DNA of 64,000 bases from Deltaproteobacteria bacterium (GCA_017644045.1 JAEPMI010000004.1:392014-456013), one strand, 5' to 3'; counted from the stretch's first letter, positions 43,438 to 51,804 are shown. Notes: generated from the letters alone by a model not told the origin. A program made the numbers and translations.

Positions 43438-44544
43438 ATGTCTTCGCTGACGGAAAGCGCGGTCCGAGAAGCTCTCGAGGCCGTCATCGACCCGGTCTTC
43501 GAGAAGCCGCTGGGCGAGCTCGGGACCCTGCTCGCGCTGACGGTCGAGCAGGGCAAGGTCTCCTGCAAGGTCGCGCTGGCGTCGCCGTCGGAGACCCTCC
43601 GGGACAAGGTCCGCGAGCGCATCGACGCGGCCCTCGAGCCGCTGAGCCCGGGCCACGTCGCCGTCGACTGGGAGGTCCGTGTCCCCACCCGCGAGACCGT
43701 CAGCGACGACCCGATCCCGACCGTGAAGAACGTGATCCTGGTCATGAGCGGCAAGGGCGGCGTCGGGAAGAGCACCGTCGCCACCAACCTCGCCCTCGCG
43801 CTCCGGCGCCTCGGCAGCCGGGTCGGCCTCCTCGACGCCGACCTCTATGGCCCCTCGATCCCCACGATGATGGGCATCCAGGGCCACCCGGCCTCGAAGG
43901 ACGGCAAGACCATCGAGCCGATGCAGCGCTTCGGCCTCAAGCTCATGAGCGTCGGCTTCCTGCTCGAGGACCCGAAGCAGGCCGTCATCTGGCGCGGCCC
44001 GATGCTCCACGGCGCGCTCCAGCAGTTCGTCCGCGACGTGGCCTGGGGCGAGCTCGACTACCTCGTGGTCGACCTCCCGCCCGGCACCGGCGACGTCGCC
44101 CTGACCCTGGCCCAGAAGATGCGCATCACCGGCGTGGTCGTCGTGACGACCCCGCAGGAGGTCGCCCTCGCCGACGTCTACAAGGGCGTGTCGATGTGCA
44201 AGCGCCTCTCGATTCCCATCCTCGGCGTCGTCGAGAACATGAGCTGGTTCGAGGACCCGAGCGGCCAGCGCCATGAGCTCTTCGGCAGCGGCGGCGGCGA
44301 GAAGGTCGCCGAGATGGCCGAGGCGCCGCTCCTCGGGCAGATCCCGATCGATCCCGAGGTCCGCAAGCAGGGCGACGAGGGCCTCCCGATCGTGCAGGCC
44401 GCGCCGAGCTCCCCCGCGGGCGACGTGCTCCACCAGATCGCGGAGAAGCTCACCGACCTCATTGCAAAGCTGCACTTCGAGCGCTCCGGTGGCGACAAGG
44501 CCCCGAAGGCCGAGAACGCCAAGCGTCTGCGCATCGTTCGCTGA
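43438..44544 (+). CDS. mrp: Mrp/NBP35-type Fe-S cluster carrier ATPase
   Basis: A 368-residue protein with an N-terminal MIP18/DUF59 domain (residues 1-85, VREALEAVIDPVFEKPLGEL) and a P-loop ATPase of the Mrp/ApbC group: deviant Walker A SGKGGVGKST (about residues 103-112), DADLYGPSIPTMMG, and DLPPGTGDVALTLAQ. It binds and delivers [4Fe-4S] clusters in bacteria. The usual CxxC near the C-terminus that bridges the cluster is not seen here; the equivalent region reads VENMSWFEDPSGQRHELFGSGGGEKVAE, where many relatives have C-x-x-C. ATG 43438 has GGAGG immediately upstream. It is divergent from the GT-C gene. Confidence 0.92.
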   Translation: MSSLTESAVREALEAVIDPVFEKPLGELGTLLALTVEQGKVSCKVALASPSETLRDKVRERIDAALEPLSPGHVAVDWEVRVPTRETVSDDPIPTVKNVILVMSGKGGVGKSTVATNLALALRRLGSRVGLLDADLYGPSIPTMMGIQGHPASKDGKTIEPMQRFGLKLMSVGFLLEDPKQAVIWRGPMLHGALQQFVRDVAWGELDYLVVDLPPGTGDVALTLAQKMRITGVVVVTTPQEVALADVYKGVSMCKRLSIPILGVVENMSWFEDPSGQRHELFGSGGGEKVAEMAEAPLLGQIPIDPEVRKQGDEGLPIVQAAPSSPAGDVLHQIAEKLTDLIAKLHFERSGGDKAPKAENAKRLRIVR

Positions 44545-44586
44545 TCCGCGATCACGAACTGCGCCGCGGGCTGTATCCTCCCGCCC

Positions 44587-45543
44587 GTGCAGTTCCAGAC
44601 CGTCCATGACGCGGCGTCCGGGCCCTCCCACCTGGAGTGCGCCTTCATCGCCCGTCGCTTCCATGTCGCTCAGGGCTACGTCGCCGGCGAGAGCGAATCG
44701 CTGATCGTCACCGCGCGCCTTCCCGAAGGCTCCGACCGCGCACGCATGGCCACCCAGATCGGCACCCGCGGCCACTACACCGGCGTGTGGCGCACCGTGG
44801 ACGCGGCGACCCCGCGGATCTGGGCCTGCGCGCACCGCGGCTGGGTCGGACACCGCGACCTCGACGCCCCCGACGCCAGCTGGGAGCGGGAGAAGCTCGG
44901 GACCCACCCGCGAGGCATGGCCGGCGTCGACACCGGACCGCACGCCGGGGTCTACGTCTGGGGCACCGTGGGCGCCGCGCACTCCTTCTACCGCTCCACG
45001 CTGGACGAGGGCGCGACCTTCGAGAGCCTTCCCTCGCCGAACCTCCGCGTCGAGGCCGTCGCCGGCGACGAGAGCGCATTGGTCGCGGTGGGCGAGGGCG
45101 GCGCCGAGCGCTGGACCGGTGAGGGCTGGAGCGTGATCGCGGTCGACGACGAACCGCCGCTCGTCGCGGTCGCCGTGGGTGACGGCCGCGTCTTCGCCGC
45201 GTCGGACGACGGCATCTTCTTCGCAGGCGAGGACCGCTTGGACGAGGTCGGCCGCTTGCCCTCCGCCCTCCCCGGCGACTTGCGCGCCATCGCCCGCTGG
45301 CGCGGGGCCACCTGGATCGCCGCCGGCCGCCTCGGCCTGTGGCGCCTCGACGACGGCGAGTCCACGCCGGTCTGTGTCCGCGACGACTGCGACCCCCGGA
45401 GCCTCGACGGTCGCGACCGCCTGGTCTTCGCCACCACCGACCTCGTCGCCTCCTCCGGCGACGGCGAGTACTTCAAAGCGAGTGGGAAGAACTTCGTGCT
45501 CAACGCCCGCGGCGACGCCCCCCTCGGCGACTTCGCCACTTAG
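44587..45543 (+). CDS. Beta-propeller-like hypothetical protein
   Basis: A 318-residue protein without signal peptide, built from repeated four-strand blades with WT/AVGEGG-type turns (ALVAVGEGGAERWTGEGWSVIA; VFAASDDGIFFAGEDRL; TWIAAGRLGLWRLDDGE). This resembles sialidase/BNR or photosystem-assembly-like propellers that often serve as protein-binding scaffolds. GTG 44587 lies 7 nt after TATCCT. It is 42 nt after mrp but has its own start signal. A strong hairpin follows. The function is unknown. Confidence 0.65.
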   Translation: MQFQTVHDAASGPSHLECAFIARRFHVAQGYVAGESESLIVTARLPEGSDRARMATQIGTRGHYTGVWRTVDAATPRIWACAHRGWVGHRDLDAPDASWEREKLGTHPRGMAGVDTGPHAGVYVWGTVGAAHSFYRSTLDEGATFESLPSPNLRVEAVAGDESALVAVGEGGAERWTGEGWSVIAVDDEPPLVAVAVGDGRVFAASDDGIFFAGEDRLDEVGRLPSALPGDLRAIARWRGATWIAAGRLGLWRLDDGESTPVCVRDDCDPRSLDGRDRLVFATTDLVASSGDGEYFKASGKNFVLNARGDAPLGDFAT

Positions 45544-45548
45544 TCCCT

Positions 45549-45570
45549 GGGGGCTCTTGCAAGAGCCCCC
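45549..45570 (+). terminator. Perfect hairpin after the propeller gene
   Basis: GGGGGCTCTTGCAAGAGCCCCC is a 22-nt perfect palindrome (10-bp stem with a GC centre) starting 5 nt after the stop codon; the following CCCGCG is not T-rich. It sits between convergent genes and could act in both directions. Confidence 0.75.
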
Positions 45571-45638
45571 CCCGCGAACCGGAAGGTCTCGCGGCATCGC
45601 CGCGCGCCCTCGCGGGCGTCGCTCGTCCTCCGAAGCGG

Positions 45639-46544
45639 TCAGGCTTCGGCGGCCGCGGCGGTCTCGGCCGTTTCGGCCTGCAGCACCGCCTTGAGCATCG
45701 CGCGGGCGATGTCCGTCGCCGGGCCCACCGGCTTCACCGCGCGCTGCAGACCGGTCGCGCCGGCGACGTCCTCGACCTTGCGCAGGCACGCCTTGGCGCC
45801 CTCGTCGTCGCCCTTCGAGGCGAGCGCGTGCGCGCGCACGATCTCGTAGCTGGCGCCGAGGGCGGCGTCGGCGTCACTCGCTTCGTTCGCGATCGCGAGC
45901 GCTTGGTCGGCACCGCCCTGCACCGCGTGGAGCAGTGCCTCGGTCGCACGGAGCCAGCGCTCGATGCCTTCTTCGGCCGGGCGGTCCACGCTCTCGAGCG
46001 ACTCGGCGGCGCCTTCGAGGTCACCGACCGCCAGCTGCGCGGTCGCCCGCGCCTGCGCCACCCGCTCGGCGAGCGCCTTGGGGAGCGGTGAGGTCGTGAG
46101 CCCATCGAGGGCGGTCAGCACGTCGTCCCAGCGCTCGACCGCCGAGAGGGGCCCCGCCGCGATGAGCGCGACCGGCGCGTATTGAATCGCGCCGAGCTTC
46201 CGGGCCGACGCGAGCCGCTTCACCAGCCGCTTGGCTGCGTCGTCGCGGGTGGCGATCGAGCCGAGCCGCCACGAGAGCAGCATCACCCCGCGCAGGTGTC
46301 GGAGCCGGCGCGCGGAGAGCAGCATCAACAAGCCGCCGACCCCGAGACCGATCGCGCCGGCCGTCCAGTGGTCGACCACCACCAGCGGGATCAGCCCGGC
46401 CATCAACGTCACGAGCCCGGCGCCGAGCGTCGCCCGGAGGGCCATACCCCAGGTGAACATCCACATCGGCACGCCCCAGGCGAGCGAGCGGACGAAGGGG
46501 GCGATCGAGCCGACGATCGCCGCCGCGTAGAACGGGCCGTCCAA
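45639..46544 (-). CDS. Membrane protein with helical-repeat C-terminus
   Basis: A 301-residue protein with about three N-terminal membrane helices (FVRSLAWGVPMWMFTWGMAL, TLGAGLVTLMAGLIPLVVV, AGAIGLGVGGLLMLLSA) followed by a cytosolic alpha-helical part with TPR-like pairs (AQLAVGDLEGAAESLESVD, ALAIANEASDADAALGASY). TTG 46544 is inferred as the start because GGAGGAG lies 7 nt upstream and no Met occurs before the first membrane helix. It is the last gene of an operon with the TPR protein (3-nt gap) and the lytic transglycosylase. Function unknown. Confidence 0.65.
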   Translation of the reverse strand: MDGPFYAAAIVGSIAPFVRSLAWGVPMWMFTWGMALRATLGAGLVTLMAGLIPLVVVDHWTAGAIGLGVGGLLMLLSARRLRHLRGVMLLSWRLGSIATRDDAAKRLVKRLASARKLGAIQYAPVALIAAGPLSAVERWDDVLTALDGLTTSPLPKALAERVAQARATAQLAVGDLEGAAESLESVDRPAEEGIERWLRATEALLHAVQGGADQALAIANEASDADAALGASYEIVRAHALASKGDDEGAKACLRKVEDVAGATGLQRAVKPVGPATDIARAMLKAVLQAETAETAAAAEA

Positions 46545-46547
46545 GGC

Positions 46548-47102
46548 TCACTCCTCCGTGGATTCGCCGGACTCGGCGTCGGCCTCGGCGGCCTCTCGCG
46601 CGCGCTGCTCGCGGCGCTCACGGACCGCTCGGGCGGCGGCGTCGGCCGCGATGATCGCGTCGACCGCTTCCTGTCGCGTGATGACCAGCGCCGGGTCGAT
46701 GACGTCGGAGTTCGCCTCGGCGAAGACCAGGAGCGTCGCGTAAGCATCCTTGGCCTCGCTCAGCCGGTTCAGCTGCGCCAAGACCTGCGCGATGCCCAGC
46801 AGGCCGCGGGCCTGGTGCGTCTTCTGGTGGCTGTGCTCGCCGAGCCGAGCGCACTCGCGGAACGCCGACAGCGCCGACTCGAGCTCACCGGCCAACCGAT
46901 GAGCGGAGCCGAGGTGGCAGTGTGCCTCGGTCCGCTGCGGCGACTGACGCACCAGTCCGCTCAGTCGGTCGCGGCCCGCCTGGACCTCACCGTGGGCGAG
47001 CTCGGTCAGAGCCGAGCGGAGGGCGCGCAGGTACTCGTCCGCCTGGGCGGCCGTGGGCACCGTGAAGGCGAGGCCGAGCGCGAGCACGATCGCGTACTTC
47101 AC
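46548..47102 (-). CDS. Exported TPR protein
   Basis: A 184-residue periplasmic protein: signal peptide KYAIVLALGLAFTVPTAAQA, then TPR-type repeats (TEAHCHLGSAHRLAGELESALSAF; QARGLLGIAQVLAQLNRLSEA) and an acidic C-terminus. GTG 47102 overlaps the stop of the upstream lytic transglycosylase gene as GTGA, showing translational coupling. It may act with the transglycosylase in envelope remodelling, for example as a scaffold; this is inferred from operon structure only. Confidence 0.75.
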   Translation of the reverse strand: MKYAIVLALGLAFTVPTAAQADEYLRALRSALTELAHGEVQAGRDRLSGLVRQSPQRTEAHCHLGSAHRLAGELESALSAFRECARLGEHSHQKTHQARGLLGIAQVLAQLNRLSEAKDAYATLLVFAEANSDVIDPALVITRQEAVDAIIAADAAARAVRERREQRAREAAEADAESGESTEE

Positions 47103-47782
47103 GAGTCGGTCCCCCCGGAGCGGTAGCGGTAGTAGTGCGAGAGCACCCGCCGAACATAGCGCCGAGTTTCGGAATAGGGGGGAATACCCGAGTAACGCTG
47201 CACCGCGCCCTCCCCCGCGTTGTAGGCCGCGACCGTCAGCACGAGGTCGCCCCCGAAGAGGTTGGCCAGGATCCGCAGGTAGCGGGCGCCGCCCAGGATG
47301 TTCTGCCGCGGGTCGAAGGGATCGCGGACCCCCATGTTCGCCGCCGTGCGGGGCATGAGCTGCATCAGCCCGATGGCGCCGGCGCGGCTGACCACGTTGG
47401 GGTTGAAGTTGCTCTCCACCTTCATGACCGCGCGGATGAAGGGCGCCGGCAGCTGGTAGAGCCGGGCCGCCTCGCGGATGTGGTGGTCGTAGCGGGTGTA
47501 CTTGTGGGGGTCCGGCGCGGTGTTCTGGGGCCGGTTCCGAGCGGCGTTCGCGAGCGGTCCGCCGGCCGCCGGGCGGCTCGAGTGGCTGCCGGGGTTGGCC
47601 GCCGCGCGGCGTCGGCGCTCGTCCGACTCGTGGACCAGCACCCGGCAATTCCGCCCGGGCTGGCGCACGTTGGTGAACTCCCGCGACCCGTCGGCCGCCC
47701 GGCACTCGTAGATGTCCGCCCGCGCGCTAGGCGCGAGGGCGACCACGAAAACGGCCGTCAGGAGGGTGAGCGGAGCGCGCAC
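47099..47782 (-). CDS. Lytic transglycosylase with DUF4124
   Basis: A 227-residue exported peptidoglycan lytic transglycosylase. Signal peptide RAPLTLLTAVFVVALAPSARA, then a small DUF4124-like domain (DIYECRAADGSREFTNVRQPGRNC), a disordered linker and a Slt-type goose-lysozyme domain (residues about 95-227): catalytic Glu in AVMKVESNFNPNVVS, then GAIGLMQLMP and AAYNAGEGAV. It cleaves the MurNAc-GlcNAc bond to give 1,6-anhydro ends. GTG 47782 has TAGGCT 6 nt upstream. It is the first gene of a three-gene operon with a TPR protein and a membrane protein. Confidence 0.92.
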   Translation of the reverse strand: MRAPLTLLTAVFVVALAPSARADIYECRAADGSREFTNVRQPGRNCRVLVHESDERRRRAAANPGSHSSRPAAGGPLANAARNRPQNTAPDPHKYTRYDHHIREAARLYQLPAPFIRAVMKVESNFNPNVVSRAGAIGLMQLMPRTAANMGVRDPFDPRQNILGGARYLRILANLFGGDLVLTVAAYNAGEGAVQRYSGIPPYSETRRYVRRVLSHYYRYRSGGTDS

Positions 47783-47875
47783 GGAGCTAGCCTAGCGCCC
47801 CGATCCCGACCCTCCAAGAAGCCGACAGGCCGCTTGTCGCTTGCGCACGGGGCCGCAGGCGCCATCATCGGGCCG

Positions 47876-48850
47876 ATGGAATCGCCGATCGACCCCGACG
47901 CCCCCACCTTTTTCGAAGGCCCCGAGAAGAAGGTCGAGCTGGTCGTCGCCGAGGGCGGCCCCGATCTGCGTGCCCTGGGCGACGAGCTCTGGCACTCGGT
48001 CGTCGCGGCCTCGGGGGCCCAGGTGCTCAGCCAGATCAGCAACGATCACCAGACCGCCTACCTCCTCAGCGAGTCGAGCCTCTTCGTCTACGAGGACCAC
48101 CTGACCATGATCACCTGCGGTCGCACGCGGCTGGTCAACGCCGTCGGTCGCATCCTCGAGCGCATCCCGCCCGAGCAGATCGCGATGCTCGCCTACGAGC
48201 GGAAGAACGAGCACTTCCCCGACCGGCAGCCCTCGTCCTTCTACGACGACGCCAAGCAGCTCAACGCCTGGCTCGGCGGCCAGGCCCATCGCTTCGGTGA
48301 CGAGCACGACCACCACGTGCACCTCTTCACCACCGCCAAGCCCTACGAGGCCCACGCCGGCGACACGACCCTCGAGATCCTCATGCACGGTCTCCCCGAG
48401 GACCGGGCCTCGCGCTTCATCGGCTGCACCCGCCCAGAGGGCACCACCATCGCCGCCGAGCGCGGCTTCACCGCCTTCCTCCCCGACTTCGAGATCGACG
48501 AGCACCCCTTCACGCCCGCCGGCTACTCCGTCAACGGCATCCGCGGCACCGACTACTGGACCGTGCATGTCACCCCCGAGGCGCTCGGCTCCTACGTCAG
48601 CTTCGAGACCAACGTCGACTTCCGCGGCGACCTCAGCGGCCTCGTCCGCCACGTCATCGAGGTCTTCCAGCCCCGCTCCTTCGACGTCGTCGCCTTCACC
48701 CCCGCGGGCGACGCCGCCGGCGAGCTCGACATGAAGGGCTACCACTTCAAGGACCGGGTCCACGCCGAGCTCGCCGGCTACGAGGTCGCCTTCTGGCACG
48801 CGTATCGTCCGATCGAAGAGCCGCGCGCCCCGATGCGATTGAGCCTCTGA
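47876..48850 (+). CDS. Eukaryotic-type S-adenosylmethionine decarboxylase
   Basis: A 324-residue pyruvoyl enzyme of the AMD1 type (human enzyme 334 residues), not the short bacterial SpeD type. It begins with FFEGPEKKVELVV and has the processing site LLSESSLFVYEDHLTMITCG, where cleavage is expected between E66 and S67 to give the pyruvoyl group; C81 matches the human catalytic Cys82. It makes decarboxylated AdoMet, the aminopropyl donor for spermidine. No spermidine synthase gene is nearby. ATG 47876 starts at the usual place; a weak CATCAT lies 7 nt upstream. A fragment of a second copy occurs at 49735-49790. Confidence 0.92.
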   Translation: MESPIDPDAPTFFEGPEKKVELVVAEGGPDLRALGDELWHSVVAASGAQVLSQISNDHQTAYLLSESSLFVYEDHLTMITCGRTRLVNAVGRILERIPPEQIAMLAYERKNEHFPDRQPSSFYDDAKQLNAWLGGQAHRFGDEHDHHVHLFTTAKPYEAHAGDTTLEILMHGLPEDRASRFIGCTRPEGTTIAAERGFTAFLPDFEIDEHPFTPAGYSVNGIRGTDYWTVHVTPEALGSYVSFETNVDFRGDLSGLVRHVIEVFQPRSFDVVAFTPAGDAAGELDMKGYHFKDRVHAELAGYEVAFWHAYRPIEEPRAPMRLSL

Positions 48851-48916
48851 GCCCCGAGCCGCCGAGCCACCGGCCACACTCGTCCTGGCCTGGCATCGGC
48901 TGCTACACTGCGGAGC

Positions 48917-49165
48917 GTGAAGGACGCCTGGAGAGTCGACCCCATCGCCGACGTGCTCGTCGAGGCGGCTCGCTATGCCTCCATGACCCCCAACGAACGA
49001 GGCGCGTTGGTCGCGTCCGCGTGTCGGGGCGCCGCGGCGACATTGGCTGCGCGACCGGACGCCGAGCGGGCGCTCGCCTGGCGAGACCCGATCCCGGAGT
49101 CGTCCAAGCGCGTGCTCGCTCGTCTCCGCGCCGAGTGGCGAGCCAAGCGCGATGCAGCTGCCTGA
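48917..49165 (+). CDS. Small hypothetical protein paired with nucleotidyltransferase
   Basis: An 82-residue helical protein (DVLVEAARYASMTPNERGALVASACRGAAATLAA, as pattern; then ESSKRVLARLRAEWRAKRDAAA). GTG 48917 has TACACT 7 nt upstream. Its stop lies 14 nt inside the following nucleotidyltransferase reading frame, so the two were coupled. This layout, a small helical protein followed by a nucleotidyltransferase, is typical of antitoxin/toxin-like pairs, but the family of this one is not recognised. Confidence 0.6.
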   Translation: MKDAWRVDPIADVLVEAARYASMTPNERGALVASACRGAAATLAARPDAERALAWRDPIPESSKRVLARLRAEWRAKRDAAA

Positions 49166-49726
49166 AGATGCGGTCAGCGCATCGGTTCGCGTCACGCGGC
49201 CACTCGAAGCGAGGGGCATCCCATACGCAATCGGCGGTGCCGTTGCCTATGGCTTCTGGGGTGTGCCGAGAGCCACGGTCGACGTCGACCTGAACTCTTC
49301 GTAGAGGACTCGGAGCTCGCGACAGCAGTGGATGCACTGATGGATGGTGGGGCATCGATCGATAGGGAGGCCGCCATCGCGTCCAGCCAACAGCGCGGCG
49401 ACTTCCACGGCTCGGTGTCGGGCATGCGACTCGACGTCTTCACACCGAGCATCGAGTTCTCGCACGAGGCTGGACGGACCAAGGTCCGCGCGGAGCTTCT
49501 GGGCGAACCCGTATGGCTCCTCTCTGCGGAGGCGACGGCCGTGTTCAAGATGCTCTTCTTCCGACCGAAGGACTTGGTCGATCTCGAGCGCCTCGTGCCG
49601 GTGCAGGGCGACGGACTGGACACCGACTACGTTCGCCGTTGGATCGTGGCGATGCTCGGAGAGGACGATGTTCGAGTCGAGCGGTGGGACCGGATCGTCC
49701 ACGAGTACGGCACGCCGACTGACTGA
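49152..49726 (+). pseudogene. Nucleotidyltransferase (AbiEii/MNT-like), frameshifted
   Basis: Two frames join into one protein of about 190 residues. The first (49152-49304) reads PLEARGIPYAIGGAVAYGFWGVPRATVDVDLN, with the GG and DVD motifs of the Pol-beta nucleotidyltransferase fold. It then hits TAG at 49302. The second, in the frame ending at 49726, continues LFVEDSELATAVDALMDGGA and ends VHEYGTPTD. A single missing C after AAC near 49295 explains the shift. Relatives act as toxins of nucleotidyltransferase toxin-antitoxin or abortive-infection pairs. It is either a real inactivating mutation or a sequencing error. Confidence 0.8.
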
Positions 49727-49734
49727 TCGCTCCG

Positions 49735-49790
49735 GCCGGCTACACGGTCAACGGCGGCACCGACCACTGGACCGTGTACGTCCCCCCGAG
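49735..49790 (+). pseudogene. Fragment of an S-adenosylmethionine decarboxylase gene
   Basis: The bases encode AGYTVNGGTDHWTVYVPP, matching AGYSVNGIRGTDYWTVHVTP of the intact decarboxylase at 48515-48580 with a 6-nt in-frame deletion and then a 1-nt loss. No other part of the gene is seen near. It lies 8 nt after the nucleotidyltransferase stop, suggesting that the 48.9-49.7 kb segment was inserted with or beside a duplicated decarboxylase gene that has since decayed. Confidence 0.7.
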
Positions 49791-49806
49791 CTCTGACTGG
49801 GTCTCG

Positions 49807-50082
49807 TCAGATGAGAAGAGGGAGCGCGTAGATCGCTGCCAGCAGCAGCAGCGTCAGACTTCCTTGGCGCCACGAGCAACACAGGCACGCAGTCACGGTA
49901 CAGAAGACGAACGGGACGACCGCGAGCAGCAAGGCCGCGAAGTAGGCGTAGCCCGTCACCTCGTTCCAGGGAATGCCTGCAGAGGCTGTCATCACAGCCG
50001 CTGCGAACGTGCAGAAGCCGCTGGCGAGCTGGGCGCTTCGTGCACCCTCGTCAGAGTAGGCGGACACGGAGGTGGTGATCAT
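49807..50082 (-). CDS. Small membrane protein
   Basis: A 91-residue protein with about three hydrophobic helices (FCTFAAAVMTASAGI, YAYFAALLLAVVPFVFCTVTACL, LTLLLLAAIYALPLLI) and a cluster of cysteines between the second and third. ATG 50082 is preceded by GGTCGGG; the frame is open to 50169 with another possible ATG. No family is recognised. Confidence 0.5.
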   Translation of the reverse strand: MITTSVSAYSDEGARSAQLASGFCTFAAAVMTASAGIPWNEVTGYAYFAALLLAVVPFVFCTVTACLCCSWRQGSLTLLLLAAIYALPLLI

Positions 50083-50228
50083 GGCCCGACCCACAGCAAG
50101 CGATGTGCCCCAGCGAAATCCCCGAGAGCTGGCGTGTTCGCGGAGCGGCGATGTGCAGAGCGTGCCCACGGATGTCCGTCAGATGAACGCGATGGCCACC
50201 CCCCGGACGACTCGAGCCCTACTCCGGG

Positions 50229-50399
50229 TCAGGTGGGCAGGAGGGCGAACACCACCTCGCTGCCGGACGCCGCCGCCATGGCGAGTTTGAACACGGCCCA
50301 ACGCCGCTCCGAACGCTCGAGGTTCGGGTCGTAGCCGACGTTCCCGGCCCGAAACCGCTCGACCATCCGTCTCATGCCCGTCACGAGCTCCGACTCCAT
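50229..50399 (-). CDS. Small protein coupled to the upstream lipoprotein gene
   Basis: A 56-residue frame, MESELVTGMRRMVERFRAGN then VGYDPNLERSERRWAVFKLA and a short hydrophobic C-terminus (EVVFALLPT). Its ATG (50399-50397) overlaps the TGA stop of the preceding lipoprotein gene as TGATG, good evidence for coupled translation. The amphipathic, Arg-rich sequence is protein-like. No family recognised. The rest of the gap to 50082 holds nothing clear. Confidence 0.5.
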   Translation of the reverse strand: MESELVTGMRRMVERFRAGNVGYDPNLERSERRWAVFKLAMAAASGSEVVFALLPT

Positions 50400-51697
50400 C
50401 AATCGCAGCCGTCATAGCCGACCTCGGGGCGGATCTTCACGAACACGCCGTCGCGCTCCACGAGCACGGCGAAGGCGCTTCGGTTGTGGTCGAACGCGAC
50501 GTCCACGATGGGTCCACCGTAGTGGTCTTCGGCGCTGCCGAAGACGTGACCCGCCACCCCCCGGACATGTTGGATGCCTCCGGTTCCCACGACGACCGGA
50601 CGGAAGGCCAATAGACCGAAGAGCTCACCGAGGTCCGGGTCGAGGGCCGCGGGCTCGCCCACGACGGCAGCCCCGTCTTCGATGTGGACCGAGCGATGCG
50701 TTCCGTCGGAGAGGCGAAGTCCGTCGGCGACGAGCGTGTCGACCGACGCAACGACCTCGAGGGGCACCGGGTTCCCGTCGAGGTCGAAGGCGCTCGGCGT
50801 TCCGTCGACCAGAACCAGCAGGCCGCCCTCGACGACCGCCATCGCGTCCGGCGCCATCGGGAGCGCCCAGGTCTCGATCGACCCGGGGTCGCCGAAGGTC
50901 GATCCCCGGACGACCCACGCCCGGTCGCCGACGATCGCGACCGCCGCCCCAGCCAACCAGGATCCCCCGAAGAGCGCCGGGCCGCTGGCGTCGATGCCGA
51001 GCGACTCTTGCACGGTGCCATCCAAGGCAGCCGCTCGAACGAGGCGGCGCTCGCCGGCGTCCTCGAGCAGGAGCGCCACGTCATGCCGAGCCACGGAGAA
51101 CGCGACCAGGTCCGGCGAGTACCAGGGGTAGTCCGTGAGCTCCCCTTCGACCACCAGGATGGCCGGCGGCGTGTCGTAGGTCCGCACTTCCATGCCGGCC
51201 AGGTCCGCGACTCGGCCGTCGAAGAGCCTCTCCTCGGCCACCAACACCTGGCCGTCGACTCGCACCCGAGCCTCGAGCGTCACGACGCCCGAACGCGCGT
51301 CGAGGCCGACGACCGCCTCGGCTACGGGCTCGTCGAGCATCGCCACACGCCCCTCGTAGCCGGTCGGGCCTTCCGCTTCGACGATGCGAAAGCATGCGGG
51401 AAGCGGACCGAGCGAGCGATGGGACGTTCGGAAGAACACCTGACGCACCGGCATCGCGTCGGACCCGCACGGCCGCCTCGCACCGAACTCGAGTCGCTCT
51501 TCCGCAGGCTCTGCGGACCAGAGCGACGAGTCGCCGCAATCGAGCGGATCGACGATCGGAGCGAGATCCGGTCGGTCTTCCGGGATGCTCGCGTCTGGAA
51601 CGATCGCGTCCGTCGCCGCGTCCATGGGCTCCGGCTCATGGCTGCAGTAGCAGCCGCCGACAACGAGCATCGACAGGGCCAGTCCTCGGAGACTCAC
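50399..51697 (-). CDS. Lipoprotein, probable beta-propeller
   Basis: A 432-residue lipoprotein: MSLRGLALSMLVVGGCYCSHEPE, lipobox VVGGC (Cys 16), then an Asp/Ala-rich linker. The mature part has repeated strand-turn units (AVVGLDARSGVVTLEARVRVDG, AAVAIVGDRAWVVRGSTFG, AVVEGGLLVLVDGTPSAFDLDG), as in a beta-propeller. GTG 51697 is preferred over GTG 51721 because TATCGT lies 7 nt upstream and the signal peptide then has a normal length. It is divergent from the phospholipase C-like gene. Confidence 0.7.
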   Translation of the reverse strand: MSLRGLALSMLVVGGCYCSHEPEPMDAATDAIVPDASIPEDRPDLAPIVDPLDCGDSSLWSAEPAEERLEFGARRPCGSDAMPVRQVFFRTSHRSLGPLPACFRIVEAEGPTGYEGRVAMLDEPVAEAVVGLDARSGVVTLEARVRVDGQVLVAEERLFDGRVADLAGMEVRTYDTPPAILVVEGELTDYPWYSPDLVAFSVARHDVALLLEDAGERRLVRAAALDGTVQESLGIDASGPALFGGSWLAGAAVAIVGDRAWVVRGSTFGDPGSIETWALPMAPDAMAVVEGGLLVLVDGTPSAFDLDGNPVPLEVVASVDTLVADGLRLSDGTHRSVHIEDGAAVVGEPAALDPDLGELFGLLAFRPVVVGTGGIQHVRGVAGHVFGSAEDHYGGPIVDVAFDHNRSAFAVLVERDGVFVKIRPEVGYDGCD

Positions 51698-51804
51698 GCT
51701 GGAGACGATAGCCCAGGGCACCCGGCGAAGCCGGTTCGCAGCTCCACGGCGCCATTACCGGACTGCACGCGAGCTCGCGCATGCGGGCTGATAGACTGGA
51801 ACGC
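51698..51804. promoter_or_regulatory. Divergent leaderless-type promoters
   Basis: TATCGT on the minus strand (51705-51710) is 7 nt from GTG 51697, and TAGACT on the plus strand (51792-51797) is 7 nt from GTG 51805. No Shine-Dalgarno sequences. The in-frame ATG at 51781 lies upstream of the TAGACT box, so transcripts beginning after the box would not include it. Confidence 0.5.

Noticed and set aside
50179-50415. A 78-codon minus frame
   Set aside because: It is Arg/Gly-rich and overlaps the better-supported 56-codon frame that is coupled to the lipoprotein stop.
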